Shown here piece after piece: positions 50,205 through 58,661 of a stretch of 64,000 bases of DNA (the first letter of the stretch is position 1; each line of letters starts with the position of its first letter). The translations under genes and the position numbers were made by a program. Source of the DNA: Rhodovulum euryhalinum. GTDB lineage: Bacteria; Pseudomonadota; Alphaproteobacteria; Rhodobacterales; Rhodobacteraceae. Location of the stretch: contig NZ_SLWW01000016.1 of assembly GCF_004342445.1 (NCBI RefSeq), forward strand, positions 1-64,000, given 5' to 3'. A model generated the notes under the pieces. The model did no database searches. It was not told the origin of the DNA and saw nothing but the letters and a program-made list of their open reading frames with translations.

Positions 50205-52232
50205 TCAGGCGGTCACTGTCGAAGGGGCGTGGCGAAAAAAACTGAACTGCTCCTGTGCCGCGAACTCTTGGAAGGCTTCGGCTATCCCGTCCCGTGTCAG
50301 CCCTTCGTGATTGTAGAGATCATGAGCCACAATGAAGTGTCCGTGCGTATCGCGCATGAGTGTTCCGTCTTCGCGGCGCACATAGACTTTCTCACCCGAG
50401 TTATTGACGCTTTCCACCTGCTGCGTGGCGAAGAAGATGTTGTAGTCATCCACCTTCGGACATAGCGGCCCTGCGGCGGGATCGTCGTTCCACTTCTGCA
50501 CGAATAGCACGCTGGTCTTGGTGCCCGTGTGCGGCTTGAAGGTGTTGGGGTGCAGCCCCACCACGGCGAGGATGCGGCAGCGTTCCATGATGAACTCGCG
50601 CACCCGCTGGTCGGACGAGTTGTTGAACCGGCCCTGCGGCAGCACGACGGCCATGCGCCCGCCCGGTTTCAGGAAGTCCAGATTGCGTTCGATGAACAGC
50701 AAGTCGCGCCCCACTGCGCGTTCCAGCTTGCCCGTCTTCTTGTGTGCAAGGTCATAGGGCGATAGCATGTCGGACTGTTTGATATCGCCTGCGAAGGGCG
50801 GGTTGGCCATTAGCACGTCATATCCGAAGGAGCGATAGTCCGTCTGACGCGGATTGGCCCGCAGTTTGCGTAGCCGTCGCCAGCCGTCGCCGTAAGTGTC
50901 GGACCACTCGTCCTGCTTCACGGTCTCGTCCCACTTGGTCCAATCCAGCGTGTTCAGGTGCAGCACGTTGGTTTCGCCATCGCCTGCGATGAGGTTGAGG
51001 CAGCGCGACACGCGCACCGACTTTTCATCGAAGTCGATAGCGAACACCTTGTCGCGCACGTAGTCTTCGCAGCGCGGCGGCTTCTGGTCCATCGTGAACA
51101 GGTGGCTTTCCTCTAGCCCCAGGTCCGCCATGATCTGACGCCAGACGTGGAACATGGTGTGCACGGTGAAGCCTGCCGAACCGCAAGCGGTGTCGATGAC
51201 GGTTTCATGCTCCTGCGGATTGAGCATCTTCACGCACATGTCGATGACCCAACGCGGCGTGAAATACTGTCCCTTCTCGCCCTTCGACGACTTGTTGACG
51301 AGGTATTCAAATGCGTCGTCGATCACGTCGAGATTGGAGTTGAACAGCTTCCATTCTTCCAGCGACCCGACGCAGACTTGAAGGTGATCCGGTGACAGGC
51401 GAATGCGTTCATCCTCAAGAAACACGCCGGGCCACTTGCGCTTCGCTTCATCAAACAGGTCTTGTATGGCGCGCTTGAGTTGCGCGGCGGTGTTGGTGTT
51501 GCGGAAGCGCAGGTAGGGATGCTTGCCCCGATGCGTGGCCATCTCGTCATACAGCTTCGTGAAGATCAGCTTGAAGACTTCCTCAAAGACATCAACACCA
51601 GCATTGGCCAGCACTTCGTTTTCCATGTCCACGATCAACTCGCGCAGGGACCGGGCCTTGGACCCTTCGCGTTCCCGCTCGTTCTCTTTGTCGATAAGGG
51701 TCTGAATGGTCCATGGTTGATCGACGATATCTTCAATCGTCTGCGCCGCCCGTGGCAGGTGGTGAATAGGGACAAAGTAGTTGGGGTTCTTGCGGTGCCA
51801 GACCTCGGCCAGAATGCCATTGCTCCATACGGCCAAAGGTGCGCCCGTGGCATGGGTGTAGGAGCGCAGTTGCTCTTTGCCGTCCCGTAGCTTGGCAGCT
51901 TTCACTTCAATGATGATGTAGGGAACCGTGGGCCGGTCAGCGTCGAAGACGACGATATCGGCACGCTTGGAACTGTCGCGTCCAAATGTGATGGGGTACT
52001 CGACTTGAATGCGCGATGGTGCATAGCCGTATTGGTCAATGAGCCGAGCCAGCCAAAGCTGGCGCGTCCGTTCCTCTGGGCTTAGCTGCACCGATTTATT
52101 GCGAACAAGGCAGTTGACGTAGGGCTTTGTCGCACCCCTTACTTCGCGTTCTTCTGCCCGGCTATCGAGTGCCATGTTTTCATCCTCTGAAAAGAGAACG
52201 AACTCGCTAAACTCATTGGTTACTTTGTTCAT
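50205..52232 (-). CDS. Fusion of HSDR_N-type nuclease domain and N6-adenine DNA methyltransferase
   Basis: Protein of 675 aa. Residues about 50-150 form a PD-(D/E)XK nuclease of the HsdR N-terminal type: PEERTRQ, D92 (RADIVVFD) and E109-V-K111. Residues about 300-600 form an HsdM-type gamma N6-adenine methyltransferase: KSSKGEKGQYFTPRWV, SAM motif DTACGSAGF from D348, and catalytic N477-P-P-F. No helicase/translocase domain or hsdR gene is present. With HsdS this resembles two-subunit type IIB (BcgI-like) enzymes. Confidence 0.87.
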   Translation of the reverse strand: MNKVTNEFSEFVLFSEDENMALDSRAEEREVRGATKPYVNCLVRNKSVQLSPEERTRQLWLARLIDQYGYAPSRIQVEYPITFGRDSSKRADIVVFDADRPTVPYIIIEVKAAKLRDGKEQLRSYTHATGAPLAVWSNGILAEVWHRKNPNYFVPIHHLPRAAQTIEDIVDQPWTIQTLIDKENEREREGSKARSLRELIVDMENEVLANAGVDVFEEVFKLIFTKLYDEMATHRGKHPYLRFRNTNTAAQLKRAIQDLFDEAKRKWPGVFLEDERIRLSPDHLQVCVGSLEEWKLFNSNLDVIDDAFEYLVNKSSKGEKGQYFTPRWVIDMCVKMLNPQEHETVIDTACGSAGFTVHTMFHVWRQIMADLGLEESHLFTMDQKPPRCEDYVRDKVFAIDFDEKSVRVSRCLNLIAGDGETNVLHLNTLDWTKWDETVKQDEWSDTYGDGWRRLRKLRANPRQTDYRSFGYDVLMANPPFAGDIKQSDMLSPYDLAHKKTGKLERAVGRDLLFIERNLDFLKPGGRMAVVLPQGRFNNSSDQRVREFIMERCRILAVVGLHPNTFKPHTGTKTSVLFVQKWNDDPAAGPLCPKVDDYNIFFATQQVESVNNSGEKVYVRREDGTLMRDTHGHFIVAHDLYNHEGLTRDGIAEAFQEFAAQEQFSFFRHAPSTVTA

Positions 52233-52546
52233 AGGTGCCCACTCGACTTTCTAGCGGCGCTTTGGCCCGCGCACTTCATCTGCTTGTGTAGCCCAGAGTT
52301 GGCGTCTGGACAAAGGGCAACGTCAAGATTTTGTGGCAGATTTTTTCGTGCCCCTATCCACTACCATCGCCGCGCGGTTATCCCCCGTGCCCCCGCCCCT
52401 GCAACGGGGTCACCCCGGTAGGCGTAACCAGCACGTGCGGTAGGACGAAGGGACCGCTAAGGCGGCATTCGGGCCACCTGTAGGAGGAAGGGAAGCCCCC
52501 ATGACAACACCCGGCGGTTGACAGGAACACAACCCAGACAGCATAA

Positions 52547-52567
52547 GTGTGACACGAAGTGCGACAC
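52547..52567 (+). repeat. Paired GTGNGACAC repeats (putative arm-type sites), right end
   Basis: GTGTGACAC at 52547-52555 and GTGCGACAC at 52559-52567 repeat the left-end pair with the same orientation and 12-bp period, 61 bp inside attR. Occurrence at both ends of the element points to integrase arm sites. Confidence 0.7.
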
Positions 52568-52628
52568 ACAACTCAACCTCGCACTCGATTTTTCAAGCCT
52601 TCCAGTGGCTTAGAAAAATGGTAGCGGG

Positions 52629-52648
52629 TCCGGCACTCGCCTCCATTT
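52629..52648 (+). repeat. attR: duplicated tRNA-Cys 3' end
   Basis: Exact 20-bp copy of 44752-44771. The bases on both sides differ from attL, so the identity is confined to the core. Confidence 0.92.
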
Positions 52649-53052
52649 ACTTTCAATGGGTTGCGCTTCACGATCCATTGCAGCACTTCTGCGTCCACGT
52701 TTTTGTTCACGCTGCAGCGGCGTTGCTGCGGAACTCCGTCCTGATCCGATCTTGGCGGTCGTGATCTCATGCGCGCGACAGAGCAGGCTTCCATCATCCA
52801 GAACGGGATCGGCTGGCCGGCGCAGGGCGAGATCACCGAGCGAACGGGGCCCCGTACTGGGATAGCGAAAGCCCCTATATGATCCGATGATCCGGAATAC
52901 CGCTGGTGCGGGCGGATCGAAGACGGACCCTACATCTGGACGCGGATGAATGACCGCCATGCGCGGACAGCACCACCTTGACAGAGGCGATTGACGCCTC
53001 GCGCTTTGGGTGACAGCGTGCAGGTGCGCTTGCACGGGGGAGGACGCTGGGC

Positions 53053-54039
53053 GTGCGGATTGCGGTCACCGGCGCTGCCGGGTTCATTGGCAGAATGGTC
53101 GTCCGGGCGCTGGCCCAGCGCGAGACGATCACGCTGGACGGGGCACAGCGGCGCATCGCGGCGATCCTTGCCACCGACATAGCGGCCGAACCGCTGGCCG
53201 AACTTGCCGGGCTCCGCCGCGTCCATGTATTGCCCGGGGCGTTGTCCGATCCGGCGACCCTCGGGCGGATCGCCGAAGACGCGCCCGATCTGGTGATTCA
53301 CCTCGCCGCCGTGGTCTCTGGTCAGGCCGAGGCCGAATTCGACCTCGGGATGGCGGTGAACCTGCAGGGAACGATCGACCTTGTGAACGCCTGCCGCCGG
53401 ATGGCGCGGGCGCCGGTTCTGGTGTTCTCGTCATCGGTCGCGGTGTTCGCCTGCGCCGCCAATGACCTGATTTCCGAAGACACCCTGCCCGCGCCGCAGT
53501 CGTCCTACGGCACGCAGAAGCTGATGGGCGAACTGCTGATCCGCGACGCCACGCGCAAGGGGTTCATCCGCGGCAGGTCGCTGCGCTTTCCGACGATCTC
53601 GGTGCGGCCGGGGGCGCCCAACAGGGCGGCGTCGAGTTTCGCCAGCGGCATCATCCGCGACCCGCTGGCGGGGCTGCCCGCCACGCTGCCGGTGGGCCGC
53701 GACGTGCGGTTGCACCTCGCCTCGCCCGCCAGGGCGCTTGACCACATCCTGACCGCCGCGGCGCTGGCGCAGGGCACGCTGCGGGGCGAGACGACGATCA
53801 CCCTGCCGGGAATCAGCGTCGGCGTGGGCGAGATGCTGGACACGCTGACCTGCCTTGCCGGCCCCGAGGTCGCCGCGCGCGTCCGCCCCGTGCCGGAGCC
53901 CGGAATAGAGGCGATGGTCGCAAGCTGGCCGGGCGGAATCGACACGCCCCGCGCCCGCGCGCTGGGCTTTGTGCCCAACACCGATTTCGCAGACCTGGTG
54001 CGGGAACACATGGACCGCATGGCCATGCCTGCGCCCTGA
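53053..54039 (+). CDS. denD: D-erythronate dehydrogenase-like SDR protein
   Basis: Protein of 328 aa, an extended short-chain dehydrogenase: NAD-binding VTGAAGFIGRMVV at 6-18, SSSVAVFA, and active-site Tyr-Lys in SSYGTQKLMGELLI (YxxxK). Its match to DenD, which oxidises D-erythronate to 2-oxo-tetronate, fits the TRAP transporter and OtnI-like isomerase downstream. Translation starts at a GTG with a moderate ribosome site. An upstream regulator is not seen. Confidence 0.85.
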   Translation: MRIAVTGAAGFIGRMVVRALAQRETITLDGAQRRIAAILATDIAAEPLAELAGLRRVHVLPGALSDPATLGRIAEDAPDLVIHLAAVVSGQAEAEFDLGMAVNLQGTIDLVNACRRMARAPVLVFSSSVAVFACAANDLISEDTLPAPQSSYGTQKLMGELLIRDATRKGFIRGRSLRFPTISVRPGAPNRAASSFASGIIRDPLAGLPATLPVGRDVRLHLASPARALDHILTAAALAQGTLRGETTITLPGISVGVGEMLDTLTCLAGPEVAARVRPVPEPGIEAMVASWPGGIDTPRARALGFVPNTDFADLVREHMDRMAMPAP

Positions 54040-54076
54040 AAGACCCCAACGAGAAACCACGGGAGGAGACCACCCC

Positions 54077-55045
54077 ATGAAACATGCCGTTATCGGTGCC
54101 ATCGCGGCCATTACCCTAGGCACGGCCGCCGAGGCCCAGCAGAACGTCGTCGTCGGCCATTCGCTGTCGCCCACATCGCATTATGGCGTCGGCGCACAAG
54201 CCTTCATAGACACGCTGACGGACCTGTCGGGCGGCGCCTTTACCGGCGAACAGGCGCCCGCGGGCCAGTTGGGCGGCGAGCGCGACATGATAGAGGGGCT
54301 GCAGATCGGCTCGATGGACGTGGTCATCACCTCGACCGGGCCGCTGGGCAACTTCGTACCCGAGATCTATGCCCTCGACCTGCCGTTCCTGTTCCGCGAC
54401 TACGACCATGCGCGCAAGGTGCTGGACGGCGAGATCGGGCAGGAACTGCTGGACAAGATCGGCGAGAACAACCTGGTCGGCCTCGCCTGGACCGAGAACG
54501 GCTTCCGCCACGTCACGAACTCGCAACGCGCGGTCCGCACGCCCGCGGATCTGGACGGGCTGAAGCTGCGCACCATGGAAAACAAGGTGCATATGGCCGC
54601 CTTCCAGGGCATGGGTGCCGCGCCCACGCCCATGGCATTCCCGGAACTCTTCACCGCGATGCAGCAAGGCGTGGTCGACGGGCAGGAAAACCCGGTCACC
54701 GTGATCACCGCGGCGAAGTTCTGGGAGGTGCAGAAATACGTCTCGCTCACCGGCCATGTCTATTCGCCCGCCGTCGTGCTGGCATCGCCCGCGCTCTATG
54801 ACGGGCTGACGGATGAGCAGAAGAGCTGGTTCCAGCAGGCCGCCAAGGCCTCCGCCGCCGCCTCGCGTGCCGAGGTGAACCGGCTGGAGGAAGCCGGGAT
54901 CGCGCTGATGCGCGAGAACGGGATGGAGGTGATAACCGATATCGACAAGGCACCCTTTGCCGAACTGGCCGAAAAGTCGTCCTATTCGGTCTATACCGAT
55001 CAATACGGAACAGAGATGATCGACCGCATCAAGGCAGTCGAATAA
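54077..55045 (+). CDS. TRAP transporter solute-binding protein (DctP family)
   Basis: Protein of 322 aa with a Sec signal peptide (MKHAVIGAIAAITLGTAAEA) and the DctP fold: VVVGHSLSPTSHYGVGAQAFIDTL, LRTMENKVHMAAFQGMGAAPTPMAFPELFTAMQQGVVDGQENP. The LRTMENKV Arg is the usual carboxylate anchor of TRAP binding proteins, consistent with a sugar acid such as erythronate or threonate. A strong GGGAGGAG site precedes the ATG. Confidence 0.93.
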   Translation: MKHAVIGAIAAITLGTAAEAQQNVVVGHSLSPTSHYGVGAQAFIDTLTDLSGGAFTGEQAPAGQLGGERDMIEGLQIGSMDVVITSTGPLGNFVPEIYALDLPFLFRDYDHARKVLDGEIGQELLDKIGENNLVGLAWTENGFRHVTNSQRAVRTPADLDGLKLRTMENKVHMAAFQGMGAAPTPMAFPELFTAMQQGVVDGQENPVTVITAAKFWEVQKYVSLTGHVYSPAVVLASPALYDGLTDEQKSWFQQAAKASAAASRAEVNRLEEAGIALMRENGMEVITDIDKAPFAELAEKSSYSVYTDQYGTEMIDRIKAVE

Positions 55046-55064
55046 TCACCGCACGCAAAGCATC

Positions 55065-55096
55065 GGACCGGCGCGCCCCCTTGCGCCGGTCCTTTT
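55065..55096 (+). terminator. Hairpin between dctP-like and dctQ-like genes
   Basis: A perfect 10-bp stem (GGACCGGCGC / GCGCCGGTCC) with an 8-nt loop is followed by TTTT. It lies 20 bp after the binding-protein stop. Partial termination here would make the binding protein more abundant than the membrane subunits, a known pattern in binding-protein transporters. Confidence 0.8.
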
Positions 55097-55113
55097 GCCG
55101 GCAGGGAGAGCCG

Positions 55114-55611
55114 ATGACCCATTTCCTGCGGATCGAGGCGGTCACCACCCGTATCGCGCTCTGGCTTGCCATCCTGTTCCTAGTGCTCGCCACGGCGCTG
55201 GCGCTTTACCAGGTGACGACGCGCTTCGTCTTCGGGCATCCCTCGACCTGGTCCGAGGTGATCACCCGCTCGGCAATGATCTGGTCGGTGTTCCTGGGCG
55301 CGGCGCCCGCGTTCCGCCAGGGCGCGATGATCTCGGTCGAGATCGTCCAGAGCGTCCTGCCGCGACGTCTGGGCCAGGCGCTTTATCAACTTTCGATGGC
55401 CCTGACGCTGACCTTCTTCGGCATCCTGTTCTGGCAAGGCTGGGCGATGACCGGCCGGGTCGCCAGGCAGAAGCTTGCCGCACTGGAGATTTCCATCGCC
55501 TGGGTCTATGCCGCGCTGCCGGTGGGGTCGGCCTTCATCCTGCTGGCGGTCGCGGGCTGCATGATCCGGGCATTCCGAGCCGACGAGGACCCGCTCGGGG
55601 CACCCACATGA
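55114..55611 (+). CDS. TRAP transporter small membrane subunit (DctQ family)
   Basis: Protein of 165 aa with four membrane segments and the DctQ family pattern (ALALYQVTTRFVFGHPSTWSEVITRSAMIWSVFLGAAPAFRQGAMISVEIVQSVLPRRLGQALYQLSMALTLTFFGILFWQGW). Its stop overlaps the DctM start (ATGA), so translation is coupled. Confidence 0.92.
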   Translation: MTHFLRIEAVTTRIALWLAILFLVLATALALYQVTTRFVFGHPSTWSEVITRSAMIWSVFLGAAPAFRQGAMISVEIVQSVLPRRLGQALYQLSMALTLTFFGILFWQGWAMTGRVARQKLAALEISIAWVYAALPVGSAFILLAVAGCMIRAFRADEDPLGAPT

Positions 55612-56891
55612 ACGCCGCGCTTGCCCTCTCACTCGCGATCCTGTTCCTGCTCGGCGTGCCGATCGCGGTGGCCATCGGACTGGCCTCGGTGATCGGGATC
55701 GAGGTGCAGGGGCGGCTTCCGCTCCTGCTGGTCGCGCAGCGGATGTTTACCGGCATCGACAGCTTTCCGCTGATGGCGATCCCGCTGTTCATCCTCGCGG
55801 GCAACCTGATGTCGGCGGGCGGCATCTCGCATCGGCTTGTGGAATTGGCGAAATCGGTGGTGGGGGGCATCCAGGGCGGGCTGGCCGCGTCCTGCGTGCT
55901 GACCTGCATGATGTTCGCCTCGGTCTCGGGTTCGTCGGTGGCCACGACCTTTGCCATCGGCGCGATCCTGATTCCGGCGATGGTGCGCCACGGCTATCCG
56001 GCGCCGCTGGCGGCATCGGTACAGGCCAGTTCGGCGGAACTGGGTGTGCTGATCCCGCCCTCGATCCCGCTGATCCTTTACGGCGTCTCGACCGACACCT
56101 CGATCGGCCAGCTCTTCCTGGCGGGCATCGGCCCGGGGCTGCTGGTGGCGGGGGCGCTGATGGCGCTGGTGCTGGTTCTCTGCCGGGCGCGCGGGCTGGG
56201 AAAACAGGACGGCGACGACCGGCAACGCTTTGGTTCCGCGCTCCGGGCGGCACTGCCCGCACTGGTGGTGCCCGTCGTCATCATCGGCGGCATCTATTCC
56301 GGCATCTTCACCCCCACCGAGGCCAGCGCCGCCGCCGTGGCCGTCGCGCTGGTCGTCGGCATGGGGGTCTACCGCGAGCTTCGGATTGCCGACCTGCCCA
56401 AGGTGCTGAAGCAGACCGTCGTCTCGACCTCGGCGATCATGCTGATCATCGCGGCGGCGGCGCTGTTCTCGTTCCTGATCACCCGGTCGGGCCTGCCCAA
56501 CGACATCGCGGCCTGGTTCCAGGGCATGTTCGAAAGCCGCATCGCCTTTCTGCTGGTTGTCAACCTGATGCTGCTGATCGTGGGCATGTTCATCGAGACC
56601 TCGGCCGCGATTCTGGTTCTGGCCCCGATCCTTGCGCCCATCGCGGTGGCCTATGGCGTGGATCCGGTCCATTTCGGGCTGATCGTGGTGGTGAACCTCG
56701 CGCTTGGCATGATCACCCCGCCACTTGGCGTGAACCTCTTCGCCGCCTGCGCGGTGGCGGGGCTGCCCGTCGAGAAGATCATCCCGCAGCTTTTGTGGTT
56801 CGTGCTGACGGTCCTGGCTGCGCTGATGGTCATCACCTATGTCCCGGCGATCACGCTCTGGCCGGTCGACCTGCTGATGGGCGCCGGGTGA
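55608..56891 (+). CDS. TRAP transporter large membrane subunit (DctM family)
   Basis: Protein of 427 aa with 11-12 membrane segments and DctM blocks: FPLMAIPLFILAGNLMSAGGIS, MMFASVSGSSVATTFAIGAILIPAM, SAELGVLIPPSIPLILYG and GMITPPLGVNLFAACAVAG. It uses a sodium gradient for uptake with the other two subunits. Its TGA shares a base with the next ATG (TGATG). Confidence 0.94.
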   Translation: MNAALALSLAILFLLGVPIAVAIGLASVIGIEVQGRLPLLLVAQRMFTGIDSFPLMAIPLFILAGNLMSAGGISHRLVELAKSVVGGIQGGLAASCVLTCMMFASVSGSSVATTFAIGAILIPAMVRHGYPAPLAASVQASSAELGVLIPPSIPLILYGVSTDTSIGQLFLAGIGPGLLVAGALMALVLVLCRARGLGKQDGDDRQRFGSALRAALPALVVPVVIIGGIYSGIFTPTEASAAAVAVALVVGMGVYRELRIADLPKVLKQTVVSTSAIMLIIAAAALFSFLITRSGLPNDIAAWFQGMFESRIAFLLVVNLMLLIVGMFIETSAAILVLAPILAPIAVAYGVDPVHFGLIVVVNLALGMITPPLGVNLFAACAVAGLPVEKIIPQLLWFVLTVLAALMVITYVPAITLWPVDLLMGAG

Positions 56892-57670
56892 TGGGGCGGC
56901 TGCGCTTTTCCGCCAACCTGGGCTTCCTGTTCACCGAGCACCACCTGCCCGACGCGATCCGGGCGGCAAAGGCAGCAGGGTTCGACGCGGTCGAATGCCA
57001 TTTCCCCTATGACTTGCCCGCGGCCGAGGTGGCCGCGGCTCTGGCCGGAACCGGCCTGCCGATGCTGTCGCTCAACACCGCACCCGGCGACCGCGCGAAG
57101 GGAGAGTTCGGACTAGCCGCGCTGCCGGGGCGCGAGGCCGAGGCGCGCGCCGCCATCGGGCAGGCCCTCGACTATGCCGCGGCGACGGGCACGGGGGCGG
57201 TGCATGTGCTGGCGGGCGTTCCCCATGGCGCAGCCGGGGCAGAGGAGTCTTTCCGTGCCAATCTCGCCTTTGCCTGCGACCGGGCCGCGCCACGCGGCAT
57301 CGACATCCTGATCGAGCCGCTGAACCCGCGCGATGTGCCCGGCTATCACCTCTCGGGGCTCGACCACGCGCTGGATATCGTCGCGGCGCTGGGGCGGGAC
57401 AACCTGAAGATCATGTTCGACTGCTACCACATGCAGATCACCGGCGGCGATCTGCTGACCCAGTTCCGCGCGGCGTACGACGCCATCGGCCATGTGCAGT
57501 TCGCGGGCGTGCCCGACCGGGCCGAACCCGACCGGGGCGAGGTGGATTTGCGCTGGCTTCTCTCCGCCTTCGCCGCCGAAGGCTGGTCCCACCCCTTCGG
57601 CGCAGAATACCGGCCGCGCGCCGAAACCTCGGCCAGTCTGGGGTGGCTTTCCGACTGGCGGACGGGCTGA
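56891..57670 (+). CDS. otnI: 2-oxo-tetronate isomerase-like protein (hydroxypyruvate isomerase family)
   Basis: Protein of 259 aa, a TIM-barrel AP-endonuclease-2-type isomerase: RFSANLGFLFTEHHLPDAIRAAKAAGFDAVECHFPYDLPAAEV, DILIEPLNPRDVPGYHLS, LKIMFDCYHMQITGGDL. OtnI isomerises 2-oxo-tetronate to 3-oxo-tetronate in D-erythronate catabolism. It is coupled to the DctM gene. The next steps need the kinase OtnK and the decarboxylating OtnC, absent here. Confidence 0.88.
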   Translation: MGRLRFSANLGFLFTEHHLPDAIRAAKAAGFDAVECHFPYDLPAAEVAAALAGTGLPMLSLNTAPGDRAKGEFGLAALPGREAEARAAIGQALDYAAATGTGAVHVLAGVPHGAAGAEESFRANLAFACDRAAPRGIDILIEPLNPRDVPGYHLSGLDHALDIVAALGRDNLKIMFDCYHMQITGGDLLTQFRAAYDAIGHVQFAGVPDRAEPDRGEVDLRWLLSAFAAEGWSHPFGAEYRPRAETSASLGWLSDWRTG

Positions 57671-57672
57671 GA

Positions 57673-58581
57673 TCAGCCCCAGGGGCCAGAAGAGGGACCG
57701 CGCGGAGCAGAGGCGCCCCAGGGTGCGCCCGGTCGGGGCGCGGCTGCGGCGCCGGCCATCTGGCGCAACGCCGCGATCCGGTTTTCGGTCGCGGGGTGCG
57801 TGGCGAACAGGTTGTCGCGCTTGTGGGCATGCAGCGGGTTGATGATGAACATGTGCGCGGTGGCCGGGTTACGCTCGGCCGCGTCGTTGTCGATCCGCGC
57901 GGCCCCCGCCTGGATACGCTCCAGCGCCGAGGCAAGCCAGAGCGGCTGGCCGCAGATCTCGGCCCCGGCCTTGTCGGCTGCATATTCCCGCGTCCGGCTG
58001 ATCGCCATCTGCACCAGCGCCGCGGCCATCGGCGCAAGGAACATCATCGCCAGCGTACCCACCATGCCCAGCCCGTTCTCGCGCCGCCCGCCGAAGAACA
58101 GCGCGAAATTCGCCAGCATCGTGATCGCCCCGGCAAAGGTCGCCGTCACCGTCATGATCGCGGTGTCGTGGTTGCGGATATGGGCCAACTCATGCGCGAT
58201 CACACCCGCCAGTTCCTCACGCGACAGGGCCTGTATCAGGCCGGCCGTTACCGCCACTGCAGCGTTCTGCGGGTTGCGCCCGGTGGCAAAGGCGTTGGGT
58301 TGCGGCGTGTCGATCAGGTAGACGGCGGGCACCGGCATGCCCGCGTTCCGCGCCAGATCGGCAACCATCTGCGACAGGCCCAGCCGGTCGTTCGGGCCGA
58401 CAGGCTGGGCGTTGTGCATCCGCAGCACCATCTTGTCGGAATTCCACCAGGTGAAGACGTTCATCGCCGCCGCCACCGCCAGCGCGATCGTCGCGCCGCT
58501 GCCCCCGGCCAGCAAGTAGCCGAGCGCCATGAAAAGGGCGGTCATCGCCGCCATAAGGATCGCAGTCTTGGCGTAACCCAC
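57673..58581 (-). CDS. htpX: Zinc metalloprotease HtpX
   Basis: Protein of 302 aa from a GTG start with AGGA upstream. Two N-terminal membrane segments precede the zinc motif H130-E-L-A-H134, with a third ligand expected in [13 protein letters not shown]. Two more hydrophobic segments follow. HtpX cleaves damaged inner-membrane proteins. It is convergent with otnI, 2 bp apart. Confidence 0.94.
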   Translation of the reverse strand: MGYAKTAILMAAMTALFMALGYLLAGGSGATIALAVAAAMNVFTWWNSDKMVLRMHNAQPVGPNDRLGLSQMVADLARNAGMPVPAVYLIDTPQPNAFATGRNPQNAAVAVTAGLIQALSREELAGVIAHELAHIRNHDTAIMTVTATFAGAITMLANFALFFGGRRENGLGMVGTLAMMFLAPMAAALVQMAISRTREYAADKAGAEICGQPLWLASALERIQAGAARIDNDAAERNPATAHMFIINPLHAHKRDNLFATHPATENRIAALRQMAGAAAAPRPGAPWGASAPRGPSSGPWG

Positions 58582-58661
58582 GGGTCTGATCCTCCGTCCT
58601 TGAACCGCCTCCGGGGCGGATGGAACGGATATAGGAGGCGCGCCGCGCCGCGCAATCGGCC

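Larger units (their letters stand above)
44752..52648. mobile_element. Integrative element in tRNA-Cys carrying an RM/HEPN/polymerase operon
   Basis: The element spans from the tRNA 3' end to a duplicate of it. It carries an integrase next to the tRNA, then a convergent minus-strand operon of four genes: polymerase-like, HEPN-like, HsdS, and nuclease-methyltransferase fusion, plus about 400 bp of non-coding DNA at the far end. No conjugation, capsid or relaxase gene is seen, so mobility would be integrase-only or helper-dependent. Local GC is lower than in the flanking chromosome. Confidence 0.9.
52233..53052. other. Non-coding or degraded region around attR
   Basis: This 820-bp stretch has no convincing intact gene. 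52233-52546 probably holds the promoter of the RM operon and the right end of the element; the paired repeats and attR follow. 52649-53052 lies outside the element and contains only short fragments with coding-like composition in two frames, for example RWCGRIEDGPYIWTRMND at about 52901-52954, which may be remains of a broken gene. I do not recognise it. Confidence 0.5.

Noticed and set aside
50205-52232. Complete type I restriction-modification system
   Set aside because: The HsdR-type sequence is only the N-terminal nuclease domain fused to the methyltransferase; no DEAD-box translocase is encoded in the element.
52573-53035. Two overlapping minus-strand frames of 87 and 141 codons at attR
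   Set aside because: They run across the att core and element boundary, lack any recognisable domain and have poor codon use, so they are not considered genes.
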